From: Azospirillaceae bacterium | GTDB lineage: Bacteria > Pseudomonadota > Alphaproteobacteria > Azospirillales > Azospirillaceae | Direction of reading: 5' to 3' | Length of the DNA: 64,000 nt | Assembly: GCA_035645145.1 (NCBI GenBank) | Contig: DASQNC010000011.1 | Span: 1-64,000 of the forward strand | Shown here: one piece after another, positions 36,230 to 47,647 of the stretch | How the letters are laid out: every line of letters starts with the position of its first letter | How positions within the stretch are numbered: the first letter of the stretch is position 1 | The notes under the pieces: model-generated | What the model was told of the DNA's origin: nothing | What the model saw: only the letters and a program-made list of their open reading frames with translations | Databases searched by the model: none | Made by a program: the position numbers and the translations under genes

Positions 36230-37281
36230 CCCTCATGCCGGGGCGGGTAGCTGTGCTCGCCGCCCCGGAAATCCGAGACCGTGTGGCAGCCTGCATGCTC
36301 CCGAAGGGCATCCGGCCCGATGACGGCCTTCCCGTGACCACCGGGAATGTCGAGGATGTAGGTGGGCTGGCACAGGCCCGAGATCCGGCCGCGCAGGCCC
36401 GCCACGAGGGCGCGACCCTCCTCGATGGAGAGGCGGAAATGGCTCGTGCCGGGGGCGAGGTCCGGATGATGCAGGTAGTAGGGCTTCACCCGCGTCTCCA
36501 CGAAGGCCCGCATGAGGGCGGCAAGCGTCTCGGGATCGTCGTTGACCCCTTTCAGCAGCACCGACTGGCTGATCATCACGATGCCCGCATCCACCAGCCG
36601 GGCGCAGGCGGCGCGTGCGTCCGCGGTCAGCTCGCGCGGATGGTTGGCGTGGAGCGCCACGTAGGCCGTCTTGCCGCTCGCCTTCAGCGCCGCGATCAGC
36701 GCCGCATCGATCCGCTCCGGCTCCACCACCGGCACGCGGGTGTGGAAGCGGACGATCTTCACGTGCTCGATGGCGGAAAGCCGGCGCATGATCTCGGTCA
36801 GGCGCCGCGGGGAGAGCACCAGCGGATCGCCGCCGGTGAGGATCACCTCCCAGACTTCCTTGTGCTCCGCGATGTAGGCGAAGGCCCTGTCCATGGCTTC
36901 CGGCGAGAGGGTGCCGAGCCCCTGCGGCCCCACCATCTCGCGGCGGAAGCAGAAGCGGCAATAGACCGGGCAGACATGAACGGCCTTGAGCAGCACCCGG
37001 TCCGGGTAGCGATGGACGATGCCCTCGACGGGGGAATGCGCCAGATCGCCGATGGGATCGCCCCGCTCCTCGGGCGTGGTGGTCAGCTCCGCCGCATCGG
37101 GCACGAACTGCCGGGCGATCGGGTCGTTCCGGTCGTTGCGGTCGATGAGCCCGGCCATGGCAGGGCTGACGGCGACGGCATAGCGCTCGGCCACGCGCTC
37201 GATCTCCCGCAGATCCTCGGGCGCGATGAGGCCGGCCTCGATCAGTTCCGCCGGGGTGCGCAGGGGGCGCGGGCCGTTCAT
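36226..37281 (-). CDS. epmB: EF-P beta-lysylation protein EpmB (lysine 2,3-aminomutase)
   Basis: A 351-residue radical-SAM enzyme that turns (S)-alpha-lysine to (R)-beta-lysine for modification of EF-P. The cluster motif is [12 protein letters not shown] (CxxxCxxC). PLP-binding and substrate segments follow ([39 protein letters not shown]). The length is that of EpmB, shorter than catabolic KamA. Its ATG overlaps the epmA stop by four bases. Confidence 0.93.
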   Translation of the reverse strand: MNGPRPLRTPAELIEAGLIAPEDLREIERVAERYAVAVSPAMAGLIDRNDRNDPIARQFVPDAAELTTTPEERGDPIGDLAHSPVEGIVHRYPDRVLLKAVHVCPVYCRFCFRREMVGPQGLGTLSPEAMDRAFAYIAEHKEVWEVILTGGDPLVLSPRRLTEIMRRLSAIEHVKIVRFHTRVPVVEPERIDAALIAALKASGKTAYVALHANHPRELTADARAACARLVDAGIVMISQSVLLKGVNDDPETLAALMRAFVETRVKPYYLHHPDLAPGTSHFRLSIEEGRALVAGLRGRISGLCQPTYILDIPGGHGKAVIGPDALREHAGCHTVSDFRGGEHSYPPRHEG

Positions 37282-38342
37282 CGGCCCGTCTCCGGCACGG
37301 GAGCCCAGAGTACCTGCTCGATGCGGGAGGCGCCGGTGGCGAGCATCACCAGCCGGTCGAAGCCCAGCGCGATGCCGCTGGCTTCCGGCATGTGGGCGAG
37401 CGCTGCCAGAAAGTCCTCGTCCACGGGATAGCGTTCGCCATAGACCCGCATCTTTTCGGCCATTTCCGCCTCGAAGCGGCGGCGCTGTTCCGCCGGATCG
37501 GTCAACTCGCCGAAGGCGTTGGCAAGCTCCACCCCGCAGGCATAGAGCTCGAACCGCTCCGCCACCCGCGGGTCGCGGGCGGTCGGGCGGGCGAGGGCCG
37601 CCTCCGCCACCGGGTATTCGTCCAGGATCGTGGCGCGCCCGAGGCCGAGATTGGGCTCGACCCGCTCCACGATGACCCGGCTGAACAGGTCCGCCCAGGT
37701 GTCGTCCTCGGCCACCCGCAGACCCGCCGCCTTGAGGCTGGCGGCCAGGTGCTCCCGGTCGGTTTCGCCGCTCCGGTCGATGGAGGCCAGGAGGTCGATG
37801 CCGGCGAAGCGCTCGAAGGCCTCGGCCACGCTCAGGCGCTCCGGCTCCCGGAGAGGATCGGTCTCGCGGCCGCGATAGCGGAGCGTGCGGGTGCCCGCCG
37901 TCTCCGCGGCCAGGGCCAGGATCTCCCCGCAATCCCGCATGAGGGTCTCGTAGGGCTCGCCGGCCCTGTACCATTCCAGCATCGTGAATTCCGGATGGTG
38001 CAGGGGGCCGCGCTCCCGGTTTCGGTAGACATGGGCGAAGCACGCGATGCGCCTCTCGCCCGCAGCCAAAAGCTTCTTGCAGGCGAATTCCGGAGAGGTG
38101 TGGAGATAGAGGGGCGCCCGGGAACCATCGAGGCCGGTGGCCTCCGTGGCGAAGGCATGAAGATGGGCCTCGTTCCCCGGCGAGGTCTGGAGCGCGGCAG
38201 CGTCGACCTCCACGAAGTCGCGGGCCGCGAAGAAGCCGCGCAGGGCCGCCTGGATCCGGTTCCGGCCCAAGAGGAAGGGCCGGCGGTCGGCATGGACGTG
38301 GGGCGTCCACCAGGGGGAGGGGGCGGCGAGGGGCTTGTCCAT
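37278..38342 (-). CDS. epmA: EF-P lysine aminoacylase EpmA (GenX/PoxA)
   Basis: A 354-residue class II LysRS paralogue lacking the N-terminal anticodon-binding domain. Motif 2 region [26 protein letters not shown] and motif 3 [16 protein letters not shown] are present. It activates beta-lysine and attaches it to EF-P. The ATG at 38342 gives the usual length; a longer frame extends to 38423. Coupled to epmB and divergent from efp 141 bases away. Confidence 0.93.
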   Translation of the reverse strand: MDKPLAAPSPWWTPHVHADRRPFLLGRNRIQAALRGFFAARDFVEVDAAALQTSPGNEAHLHAFATEATGLDGSRAPLYLHTSPEFACKKLLAAGERRIACFAHVYRNRERGPLHHPEFTMLEWYRAGEPYETLMRDCGEILALAAETAGTRTLRYRGRETDPLREPERLSVAEAFERFAGIDLLASIDRSGETDREHLAASLKAAGLRVAEDDTWADLFSRVIVERVEPNLGLGRATILDEYPVAEAALARPTARDPRVAERFELYACGVELANAFGELTDPAEQRRRFEAEMAEKMRVYGERYPVDEDFLAALAHMPEASGIALGFDRLVMLATGASRIEQVLWAPVPETGR

Positions 38343-38483
38343 TCCAAAGGGTTCCGCGAGGTCGGACTGGCGATTTGCGCGAAGATAGGCTACTTGCGGC
38401 ACCGAAACCGTTTTCGGTGCCACTGGGGGCAGGACGATCCGACCCTCACGACGCGCCCCTATCTGTCACAAGGAAAGCTTCCC

Positions 38484-39050
38484 GTGAAGGTCATCGCCTC
38501 TTCGCTCCGCAAAGGCAATGTCGTCGACATCGACGGCAGGCTCTATGTGGTCCTCACTGCCCAGAACATCCACCCCGGCAAGGGCACGCCTGTCACCCAG
38601 CTCGATATGCGCCGCATCTCCGATGGCGTGAAAGTCTCCGAGCGCTACCGCACCACGGAGCAGGTGGAGCGCGCCTTCGTGGAGGACCGTGAGCACACCT
38701 TCCTTTACGAGGACGGCGAGGGCTTCCACTTCATGAACCCGGAGACCTACGACCAGGTGGTCGTGCCCGAGGACATCATCGGCGACCAGAAGCCCTACCT
38801 CCAGGAAGGCATGGCCGTGATGCTCTCGACCCACAACGGCGTTCCGATCGCCATCGAGCTGCCCGCCCGCGTCACCCTCGAGATCGTCGACACCGAGCCG
38901 GTGGTGAAGGGCCAGACGGCCTCCTCGTCCTACAAGCCCGCCACGCTCTCCAACGGCGTGCGCACCATGGTGCCGCCCCACATCACCGCCGGCACCCGCG
39001 TCGTGATCATGACGGAAGACGGCTCCTACGTGGAGCGTGCGAAGGACTAA
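38484..39050 (+). CDS. efp: translation elongation factor P
   Basis: A 188-residue EF-P, which relieves stalling at polyproline codons. The modified lysine lies in NIHPGKGTP (Lys33 with the GTG start, equivalent to E. coli Lys34). GTG at 38484 follows AAGGAAAG. Divergent from epmA-epmB, which supply the modification. Three-domain length is complete. Confidence 0.97.
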   Translation: MKVIASSLRKGNVVDIDGRLYVVLTAQNIHPGKGTPVTQLDMRRISDGVKVSERYRTTEQVERAFVEDREHTFLYEDGEGFHFMNPETYDQVVVPEDIIGDQKPYLQEGMAVMLSTHNGVPIAIELPARVTLEIVDTEPVVKGQTASSSYKPATLSNGVRTMVPPHITAGTRVVIMTEDGSYVERAKD

Positions 39051-39074
39051 AGGGGCCCTACAACACCACGAAGC

Positions 39075-39183
39075 CCTCATCCTGAGGGGATTGCATCAGC
39101 AATCCGTCTCGAAGGACGAGGGTGTCTCCAGTGTTTTCTGGAGCCTCCTTCGAGACGCCGCTTCGCGGCTCCTCAGGATGAGG
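39075..39183. repeat. palindromic dispersed repeat (type 1)
   Basis: A 109-base imperfect inverted repeat. Outer arms CCTCATCCTGAGG and CCTCAGGATGAGG; inner arms GTCTCGAAGGACGAGG-like and CCTCCTTCGAGAC. Transcribed, it would form a long hairpin. Resembles the extragenic palindromic elements common in Methylobacteriaceae and related Hyphomicrobiales. Lies just downstream of efp. Confidence 0.85.
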
Positions 39184-39286
39184 TCGGTGTATGTGAAAAG
39201 GCTAACAGACCTTGCAGGGCAGGAGGTTTCGGTGGAGGCTCACCGGCCGTCCTGCCCTTTCTCATTCTGCCAAGTCGAGCGGTTTC

Positions 39287-40471
39287 ATGACGAGCGGTTT
39301 CGCCAATCCTATCAACCCTCTGGTCGCCGATGTCGGCACCCCTCCGATTCCGGAGGCGCAGGCCTGGGTCCGGCGCTATGACGGGTCCTACGGGCCGCTC
39401 ATCAACCTCTCCCAGGCCGTGCCGGGCAACCCGCCGCATCCGGATCTGCTGGAGCGGATGGCCGCCATCGCCGGATCGGCGGCCGGATCGCAATACGGTG
39501 CCATCAACGGCGATGCTTCTCTCAGGGAAGCCTATGCGGCCGACCTCTCGCGCCTCTATGAGGGGCGCATCCAACCGGAGGACATTGCGGTCACCGCCGG
39601 CTGCAACATGGCCTTCTTCGCCGCCATGATGCTCCTCGCCCATCGCGGCGAGGCGGTGCTGCTGCCGACGCCCTGGTACTTCAACCACCAGATGACGCTC
39701 GACATGCTCGGCATCGAGCCCCGCCCGCTGCCCTGCCGCGCGGAGCATGGATTCGTGCCGCGCATCGAGGATGCCGAGGCGCTGATCGACGGGAAGGTGC
39801 GGGCCATCGTGCTGGTGACGCCCAACAACCCGACCGGCGCCGTTTATCCAGCGCATATGATCGAGAGCTTCGCCCAGCTCTGCCGGCGACGCGGCATTTA
39901 TCTCGTGATCGACGAAACTTACCGGGATTTCCTGCCGCAGGGCGTGAACCGCGCGCACGGGTTGTTCACCGCCGAGGGCTGGCGCGACACGGTGATCCAG
40001 CTCTACTCGTTCTCGAAATCCTACGCGATCCCGGGCCATCGCACCGGCGCCATCACGGCGGACGCGAAACTCATCGAGCAGGTGGCCAAGATTCTCGACT
40101 GCATCCAGATCTGCGCACCGCGCACCGCCCAGGGCGCGCTGCCTTGGGCAGTCGAGGCCCTGCGCGATTGGCGCGAGGGGAACCGGGCCGAGATCAACCG
40201 GCGTGCACAGGTTTTTCAGGCCGCGCTTGCGCCTCTGCCGGAATGGAGGATCGAGTCGGTCGGCGCCTATTTCGCCTATCTCCGCCACCCGTTCCCGCAG
40301 GCGAAGGCGCAGCAGGTGGCGGAGAGGCTGGCGACGGAGCGGGGCGTTCTGTGCCTGCCGGGAAGCTATTTCGGTCCAGGCCAGGAGGGCCATCTGCGGG
40401 CGGCCATCGCCAATGTGGGTGCGGATGTCCTGAGCGGGCTGACGGAGCGCTTTCGCGGCCTGACGCTCTGA
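39287..40471 (+). CDS. class I/II pyridoxal-phosphate aminotransferase
   Basis: A 394-residue fold-type I PLP enzyme. [20 protein letters not shown] and [13 protein letters not shown] bind the cofactor phosphate; [13 protein letters not shown] and VIDETYRDF hold Asn and Asp; the Schiff-base Lys is in [17 protein letters not shown]; the Arg binding the carboxylate is near the C-terminus. Substrate is not assigned from sequence. Stands alone after the repeat. Confidence 0.88.
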   Translation: MTSGFANPINPLVADVGTPPIPEAQAWVRRYDGSYGPLINLSQAVPGNPPHPDLLERMAAIAGSAAGSQYGAINGDASLREAYAADLSRLYEGRIQPEDIAVTAGCNMAFFAAMMLLAHRGEAVLLPTPWYFNHQMTLDMLGIEPRPLPCRAEHGFVPRIEDAEALIDGKVRAIVLVTPNNPTGAVYPAHMIESFAQLCRRRGIYLVIDETYRDFLPQGVNRAHGLFTAEGWRDTVIQLYSFSKSYAIPGHRTGAITADAKLIEQVAKILDCIQICAPRTAQGALPWAVEALRDWREGNRAEINRRAQVFQAALAPLPEWRIESVGAYFAYLRHPFPQAKAQQVAERLATERGVLCLPGSYFGPGQEGHLRAAIANVGADVLSGLTERFRGLTL

Positions 40472-40563
40472 TACCTCCTCGGAGGCAAGACCACATTCTG
40501 CCGGCCCGACCCTTGGCGGATGGTGGGGCGACGGTTACTCTCTTGAGGAGACAAGGCATCCGG

Positions 40564-41703
40564 ATGGATGCTCGGGGAATCGTTTTGACCGTCAAGGCAG
40601 ACGCGACGACAGATGCAGGCGACAGGCTTGTCGAGCCGCTGGGCGGATCGGCGAACGGCTCGTCCTGGGCGCTCGACCGCTCCGCTCCCCGGCGGCCCGA
40701 GGCGCGTCGCCGCCCCTCGCGGACCTATGCCGCGCTCGATCTCGGCACGAACAACTGCCGCCTTCTCATTGCCGAGCCTGCCCATTTCGGCTTCCGCGTC
40801 GTGGATGCCTTCTCTCGCATCGTGCGCCTCGGCGAGGGCCTGGGCCTCGGCAACCGCCTGAGCGACGGTGCGATCGAACGCACCCTCGACGCCCTGAGCG
40901 TGTGCCGCGAGAAGATGGCCGCGAAGGATGTGAGGCGCGCCCGCCTCGTGGCGACGGAAGCCTGCCGCCTCGCGGAGAACGGCCCCGCCTTCGTGGAGCG
41001 CGTGCGCGACGAGCTCGACCTGGAACTCGAGATCGTCGACCGCAAGACGGAGGCCTATCTCGCCGTGACGGGCTGCGCCTCTCTGGTGGATCCCAAGGCC
41101 CATTCGGTGATCGTGTTCGACATCGGCGGCGGTTCCACCGAAATCGCATGGCTCGACGGCCAGGCGCCCCATGCCTACGACGACCCGTGCAAGCGCATCC
41201 GTGCCTGGGATTCGCTCCCCGTGGGCGTGGTGACGCTGGCGGAGCGCCACGGCGGCATCGACGTGACCCCCGAGAGCTTCGAAGGCATGGTGGAGGAGGT
41301 GTCGGAGCTGCTGATGGACTTCGCCCTCGTGGCGGCGCAGGCCGGGCGGGCGCAGAACTTCCATCTGCTCGGAACCTCGGGAACCGTCACCACCGTCGGC
41401 GGCATTCATCTCGGGCTTGCGCGCTACGACCGGCGCCGGGTCGATGGGATGTGGATGCGTCACGGCGAGATCTCGACAGTGATGCAGCGCCTGCTCCATT
41501 CCAATTTCAGGCAGCGCGCCGAGAATCCCTGCATCGGCAAGGAGCGCGCCGATCTGGTGCTGGCGGGCTGCGCCATTCTCGAGGCGATCCGGCGGGCCTT
41601 CCCCTCGGAACGCCTGCGGATCGCGGACCGCGGACTGCGCGAAGGAATGTTGATGAAGATGATGCGAGAGGATTCGGTGTGGCGAGGGGGCAGCCAACGG
41701 TGA
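40564..41703 (+). CDS. Ppx/GppA family phosphatase
   Basis: A 379-residue exopolyphosphatase/guanosine pentaphosphatase-family protein. ASKHA motifs: [17 protein letters not shown] (phosphate 1), [16 protein letters not shown] (phosphate 2), and [13 protein letters not shown] (adenosine-like motif). The first ~50 residues are low-complexity. Shorter than E. coli Ppx, lacking the C-terminal HD-like domain. Its stop overlaps the rlmE GTG start, so they are coupled. Confidence 0.88.
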   Translation: MDARGIVLTVKADATTDAGDRLVEPLGGSANGSSWALDRSAPRRPEARRRPSRTYAALDLGTNNCRLLIAEPAHFGFRVVDAFSRIVRLGEGLGLGNRLSDGAIERTLDALSVCREKMAAKDVRRARLVATEACRLAENGPAFVERVRDELDLELEIVDRKTEAYLAVTGCASLVDPKAHSVIVFDIGGGSTEIAWLDGQAPHAYDDPCKRIRAWDSLPVGVVTLAERHGGIDVTPESFEGMVEEVSELLMDFALVAAQAGRAQNFHLLGTSGTVTTVGGIHLGLARYDRRRVDGMWMRHGEISTVMQRLLHSNFRQRAENPCIGKERADLVLAGCAILEAIRRAFPSERLRIADRGLREGMLMKMMREDSVWRGGSQR

Positions 41704-42398
41704 GTGCCAAGTCCGGTTCGGGTGTCCGCAACCTCAAGCAGCGCGTGAAGACCGCCAACAAGCGGTCCCTGTCTTCGCAGAAATGGCTGGAACGCCAGCT
41801 CAACGACCCCTATGTCGCCCGCGCCAAGCGCGAGGGCTACCGCTCGCGCGCGGCCTTCAAGCTGCTCGAGATCGACGAAAAGTACCACCTCCTGAAGCCC
41901 GGCCAGCGCGTCGTCGACCTCGGCGCCGCGCCTGGGGGCTGGTCGCAGATCGCCGCCAAGAAGGTCGGAGCGAAGGGCAGGGTCGTCGGCATCGACCTCC
42001 TGCCCATCGATCCCATGCCCGGCGTCGAGTTCATCCAGCTCGACTTCCTGGACGAGAGCGCCCCCGGCAAGCTGATCGAGATGCTGGGAGGGCCTGCCGA
42101 CATCGTGATGTCGGACATGGCCGCCAACACCACCGGCCACAAGAAGACGGACCACCTGCGGATCATCGGCCTCGCCGAGGCGGCGATCTACTTCGCCCGC
42201 GAGATCCTGGCCCCGGGCGGCGCCTTCATCGCCAAGGTGTTCCAGGGGGGCACGGAAAACCAGCTTCTGGCGGACCTCAAGCGCGACTTCGCCGTGGTGC
42301 GCCACGTCAAGCCGGCGGCGAGCCGCGCCGATTCGGCGGAACTCTATGTGCTGGCGACCGGTTTCCGGGGACGGGCGGACGAAACGCCTGAAGCCTGA
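41700..42398 (+). CDS. rlmE: 23S rRNA (uridine-2'-O) methyltransferase RlmE
   Basis: A 232-residue SAM-dependent FtsJ/RrmJ-type enzyme methylating U2552 in the A-loop. SAM motif [20 protein letters not shown] tetrad: Lys in [11 protein letters not shown], Asp in VMSDMAAN, Lys in FIAKVFQGG, Glu in [14 protein letters not shown] start at 41700 overlaps the ppx/gppA stop (GTGA) with GAGGGGG upstream. Confidence 0.95.
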   Translation: MSAKSGSGVRNLKQRVKTANKRSLSSQKWLERQLNDPYVARAKREGYRSRAAFKLLEIDEKYHLLKPGQRVVDLGAAPGGWSQIAAKKVGAKGRVVGIDLLPIDPMPGVEFIQLDFLDESAPGKLIEMLGGPADIVMSDMAANTTGHKKTDHLRIIGLAEAAIYFAREILAPGGAFIAKVFQGGTENQLLADLKRDFAVVRHVKPAASRADSAELYVLATGFRGRADETPEA

Positions 42399-42438
42399 CG
42401 GCTTCCATTCAAGTCTCGGATACCAGGGAGCCTCGACC

Positions 42439-43374
42439 ATGGCAGCGCACCGGATCGGCATCATCGGCCTCGGCAAGATCGCGCAGGACCAGCATCTGCC
42501 CGTGATCAGGACCAACCCGAACTTCGAGCTTCTCGCCGTGTCGAGCACGCGCGGGCTCTCCCATGAGGATGCGAAACACACCTTTCAGGATTACCGCGAG
42601 CTCCTGAAGCTGCCCGACCTCGATGCGGTGTCGATCTGCACCCCGCCGCAGGTCCGCCACATCATCGCCCGCGAGGCGCTGCTCGCCGGCAAGAGCGTGC
42701 TGCTGGAAAAGCCGCCGGCCGCCACTTTAAGCGAGCTCGAGGATCTGAAGGCCCTTGCCGCAAAGACCGGCAAGGTGGTCTTCACCACCTGGCATGCCCA
42801 GTACAACAAGGCCGTCGAGGAGGCCAAGAAGGCGCTCGCCGGATGGTCGATCAAGCGCCTTCAGGTCACCTGGAAGGAGGACGTGCGGCACTGGCATCCG
42901 GGCCAGCAGTGGATCTGGGAGGCGGGCGGCTTCGGGGTCTTCGATCCTGGCATCAACGCGCTCTCCATCGTGACCCGCATCATGCCGGAGCCGGTCTTCA
43001 TCAAGGCCTCGACCCTGCAATTCCCGGCCAACCGCGACGCGCCCATCGCCGCCGACCTGACCTTCTCCATGAGTCATGGGGCGGGCGATCTTCAGGCGGT
43101 GTTCGACTGGCGCCAGACCGGGCCGCAGACCTGGGACATCGAGGTGGAGACCGAAGCGGGCATGCACCTGAAGCTCACCCATGGCGGCAGCTGCCTGGAG
43201 ATCGGCGGGCGGCTGGTGGTGCAGGAGGAGCCTGCCGAGTACCAGGGAATCTACCGGCGCTTCGACGCCCTCCTGACCATCGGTCATTCCGAAGTCGACG
43301 ACGCCCCCTTCCGCCTCGTGGCCGACGCCTTAATGATCGGCAAGCGGGTGCAGGTGGAGGCGTTCGAGGATTGA
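42439..43374 (+). CDS. Gfo/Idh/MocA oxidoreductase, L-arabinose/D-galactose 1-dehydrogenase-like
   Basis: A 311-residue NAD(P)-dependent dehydrogenase. Rossmann motif IGIIGLGKIAQDQHLPVI, LEKPPAATLSEL (catalytic Lys), and the long identity-rich segment WKEDVRHWHPGQQWIWEAGG followed by FGVFDPGINALSIVTRI, which closely resembles Azospirillum L-arabinose 1-dehydrogenase and rhizobial D-galactose 1-dehydrogenase as I recall them. It would oxidise the aldose to a lactone. No sugar operon is adjacent. Confidence 0.82.
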   Translation: MAAHRIGIIGLGKIAQDQHLPVIRTNPNFELLAVSSTRGLSHEDAKHTFQDYRELLKLPDLDAVSICTPPQVRHIIAREALLAGKSVLLEKPPAATLSELEDLKALAAKTGKVVFTTWHAQYNKAVEEAKKALAGWSIKRLQVTWKEDVRHWHPGQQWIWEAGGFGVFDPGINALSIVTRIMPEPVFIKASTLQFPANRDAPIAADLTFSMSHGAGDLQAVFDWRQTGPQTWDIEVETEAGMHLKLTHGGSCLEIGGRLVVQEEPAEYQGIYRRFDALLTIGHSEVDDAPFRLVADALMIGKRVQVEAFED

Positions 43375-43386
43375 TCCTCGTTCTAA

Positions 43387-43490
43387 AGCGTCATCCCGGA
43401 CGGCGGAGCCTATCCGGGATCGTTCTCAGGACAAAGCGCCATTCTCGTCTAGCGATCCCGGGTTCTGCTCCGCAGCCCCGGGATGACGCT
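43387..43490. repeat. palindromic dispersed repeat (type 2)
   Basis: A ~104-base inverted repeat. Outer arms AGCGTCATCCCGG and CCGGGATGACGCT; inner arms GCGGAGCCTATCCGGGAT and ATCCCGGGTTCTGCTCCGC. Sequence is unlike the type 1 repeat. It separates the convergent sugar dehydrogenase and hydrolase genes and may also stop transcription. Typical extragenic palindrome of Hyphomicrobiales. Confidence 0.85.
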
Positions 43491-43501
43491 ATGAATGGCC
43501 T

Positions 43502-44362
43502 CTACGCCAAATTCTTCTTCAAAAACGCCACCGTCCGCTGCCACGCCAGATCCGCGGCGGCCTTGTCGTAGCGGGCGGCGTTGGTGTCGTTGTTGAAGGC
43601 GTGGTTGACGCCCTCGTACATGTGGATCTCGTAGGTCTTGCCCGCCTGCCTGAGGGCTGCCTCGTAGGCCGCGATGCCGGCATTGATGCGCTCGTCGAGG
43701 CCCGCGTAGTGCAGCATGATCGCGGCCTGGATCTTCGGCACGTCCTCGGCCTTGGGCTGGCCGCCGTAATAGGCGACGCCCGCATTGAGGTTCGGCTCGT
43801 TCACCGCGAGGTTGTTCACCGCGCCGCCGCCCCAACAGAAGCCGATGGCGCCGACCTTGCCGTTGCTGTCCGGGCGGTCCTTCAGGTAGGCGACCGCCGC
43901 CCTGCCGTTGGCGATCACGTCCGGCTGCTTCAATTGGCCGATCATCTCGCGGCCCTTGTCCTCGTCCGCGGGCGTGCCGCCCATGGGAGAGAGGTAGTCG
44001 ACGCCGAGCGCAACGAATCCTTCCGCCGCCATGCGACGGGTGACGTCCTTGATATGCGGATTAAGCCCGCGATTCTCGTGGATGACGATCACGGTCGGCA
44101 GCTTGGCCTGAGCGTCCTTCGGCTTCACCAGATAGCCCTTGAGGCCGGCCTGCCCGCCGGGAATGTCCACGGTCTCGGCCGTGATCCGCGGGTCGTTTTC
44201 GGGGATCGTCTGCGCCTGGGCGTAGTTGTTCTGGAGGATCGGCAGGAGGGCCGTCGCGGCCGCCGTGCTGCCCGCGAGAGCCGCGAGCCTGTCGAGGAAG
44301 GAGCGGCGGCTCATGCCGCCATGGGTGAAGTCGTCGTAGAGGTCGATGATGCGCTGATCCAT
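43502..44362 (-). CDS. Tat-exported dienelactone hydrolase family protein
   Basis: A 286-residue alpha/beta hydrolase. The N-terminus has a twin-arginine motif (SRRSFLDRL) before a hydrophobic segment and AQA cleavage site, so it is exported folded. DLH core: Cys nucleophile in IGFCWGGGAV, Asp in LHYAGLDERI, His in EGVNHAFNND. AGGAGG precedes the ATG. Substrate not assigned; true dienelactone hydrolases are cytoplasmic. Confidence 0.87.
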   Translation of the reverse strand: MDQRIIDLYDDFTHGGMSRRSFLDRLAALAGSTAAATALLPILQNNYAQAQTIPENDPRITAETVDIPGGQAGLKGYLVKPKDAQAKLPTVIVIHENRGLNPHIKDVTRRMAAEGFVALGVDYLSPMGGTPADEDKGREMIGQLKQPDVIANGRAAVAYLKDRPDSNGKVGAIGFCWGGGAVNNLAVNEPNLNAGVAYYGGQPKAEDVPKIQAAIMLHYAGLDERINAGIAAYEAALRQAGKTYEIHMYEGVNHAFNNDTNAARYDKAAADLAWQRTVAFLKKNLA

Positions 44363-44399
44363 GGTGGCCTCCTGGTCCGAGGCGGATGGTAAAGCAATC

Positions 44400-45857
44400 C
44401 TATCGCCGTTCTACCTCCTCACCGAGATTTGTAGTGCCGTCGCCCAGGCCTGTGGCGGGTGGCCTGCGCTCCACGGCCCGGTGCCCCGACATCTCGGCGC
44501 CCGCATTCGGCGAGAGGCGCAGGAAGACGAAGCCGGACAGGGCCGACACGGCGGCGACGGCCCAGAAGGCGGGTCCGAAATCCGCCGCCGTGATCCCGGG
44601 CGTACCGTCGAGGGTCGACGCGGTTTCCAGCACGAGAGCGCCGAAGGCCACGCCGATGCTGAGCGAGACCTGCTGCAGGGCGCTTCCCAGGCTCGTGGCG
44701 TAGCTCATCTCCCGATTGGAGATTTCCGCATAGCCGATGGCGTTGAGGCTGGTGAACTGGAGCGAGCGGAAGCAGCCGCCGACCAGAAGGATGATCATGA
44801 TGAGCCAGTGCGGCGTCTCGGGAGTGAAGAACCCGTTGGCCGCCACGAAGGCGGCGCCGATGAAGGCGTTGATGGCCAGGAGCCGTCGGAAGCCCGTGCG
44901 TTCGAGGATGCGCTTGGCCATGGTCTTCATGAACAGGGCGCCCACGGCCGCGATGAAGGTGAGAGAGCCCGAGGCGAGCGGACCCAAGCCGAAGCCCACC
45001 TGCAGCATCAGCGGCAGCAGGAACGGGATCGCCCCGATGCCGATGCGGAACAGGGAGCCGCCCACGACGCTCGCCCGAAAGGTCGGCACCTTGAGCAGGC
45101 TGAGATGCAGGACCGGGTAGGGGGTGCGTCTTGCGTGAAAAACGTAGAGAACCAGGCTGATCGCACCGATCACGGTGCATCCGAGCGAGATCTCGGCCGG
45201 AATGAGATGCTGACCGGTGGTGGAGAAGCCGAGCATCAGCAGGGAGAATCCCACGCCGGTGAGCAGAAACCCGATGAGGTCGAGGGGCGGGGTGTCGTCC
45301 TCCCTGATATTCGGCACGAACATCACGGCGCAGACGATGCCGAGGATCCCGATGGGGATGTTGATGAAGAAGATCCAGCGCCAGTGAAAATACTCGGTGA
45401 TGAAGCCCCCGAGGGGCGGCCCGATGATCGGGCCGATGAGGGCCGGGATCGTGAGGGTTGCCAGCGCCTGCACCACCTCGCTGCGGGCGACGCTGCGCAG
45501 GAGCACGAGGCGTCCGACCGGCACCATCATGGCCCCGCCGGCGCCCTGGACGAAGCGGGAGAACACGAACCATTCGAGGGAATTGGCGGCCGCGCAGGCC
45601 AGGGAGCCTGCCATGAACACGCCGATGGCGGCCGTGAAGATGGTTCTGGCGCCGTACTTGTCCGCCATCCAGCCCGAGATCGGGATGAAGATCGCGAGGC
45701 TCACCAGATAGGAGGTCAGCGCCAGCTTGAGGGCGATAGGCTCCGTTCCCAGGTCCTGAGCGATCATCGGCAGGGAGGTGGAGATCACGGTCGAATCCAT
45801 GTTCTCCATGAACAGGGCGGTCGCGATGATCAGCGGGAGAAGGCGGGATTGGCGCAT
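44400..45857 (-). CDS. DHA2-family MFS multidrug exporter
   Basis: A 485-residue transporter with 14 predicted helices, the DHA2 (EmrB-like) type. MENMDSTVISTSLPMIAQDL is the TM1 motif; GWMADKYGARTIFTAAI is motif A; FVQGAGGAMMVPVGRLVLLR is motif B/C region. Polar C-terminal tail. No EmrA-type partner is adjacent. Stop lies 37 bases before the hydrolase start on the same strand. Confidence 0.9.
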   Translation of the reverse strand: MRQSRLLPLIIATALFMENMDSTVISTSLPMIAQDLGTEPIALKLALTSYLVSLAIFIPISGWMADKYGARTIFTAAIGVFMAGSLACAAANSLEWFVFSRFVQGAGGAMMVPVGRLVLLRSVARSEVVQALATLTIPALIGPIIGPPLGGFITEYFHWRWIFFINIPIGILGIVCAVMFVPNIREDDTPPLDLIGFLLTGVGFSLLMLGFSTTGQHLIPAEISLGCTVIGAISLVLYVFHARRTPYPVLHLSLLKVPTFRASVVGGSLFRIGIGAIPFLLPLMLQVGFGLGPLASGSLTFIAAVGALFMKTMAKRILERTGFRRLLAINAFIGAAFVAANGFFTPETPHWLIMIILLVGGCFRSLQFTSLNAIGYAEISNREMSYATSLGSALQQVSLSIGVAFGALVLETASTLDGTPGITAADFGPAFWAVAAVSALSGFVFLRLSPNAGAEMSGHRAVERRPPATGLGDGTTNLGEEVERR

Positions 45858-46020
45858 GACTCGTCGGACTTAGCGCCATGTAACCCCGGTGCAAAGGGTG
45901 AAACGGCGCATTGCAGATCTTCTGGGGACGCGTCTCTGAGCCCTTTGCTAAGTCGAAACCCCGTGCTACGGACCCGTGCCAACTCGCCAAAGCGTTATCC
46001 GTCCACCGCGCACCCCTTAA

Positions 46021-47523
<1,503 letters not shown>

Positions 47524-47549
47524 GCCGGGGGCCTGAACCGCAACGGGAC

Positions 47550-47574
47550 GGGCCCCGGCGCATGGCTGGGGCCC
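47550..47574 (+). terminator. GC-rich stem-loop after guaB
   Basis: GGGCCCC, 11-base loop, GGGGCCC, 27 bases after the guaB stop; no T-run follows. Possible attenuator or weak terminator between guaB and rsmB. Confidence 0.4.
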
Positions 47575-47647
47575 ATACGGCATTGCTTGATCGGCGGCCC
47601 GGAACGTCCGATATGGGCGCCTCCTTCAGCCAATCGACTGTGCCGAC

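Noticed and set aside
37282-38310. Upstream extension of the epmB frame through epmA
   Set aside because: The extension overlaps all of epmA in another frame and encodes Pro/Gly/Arg-rich sequence; epmB begins at 37281 with an ATGA overlap.
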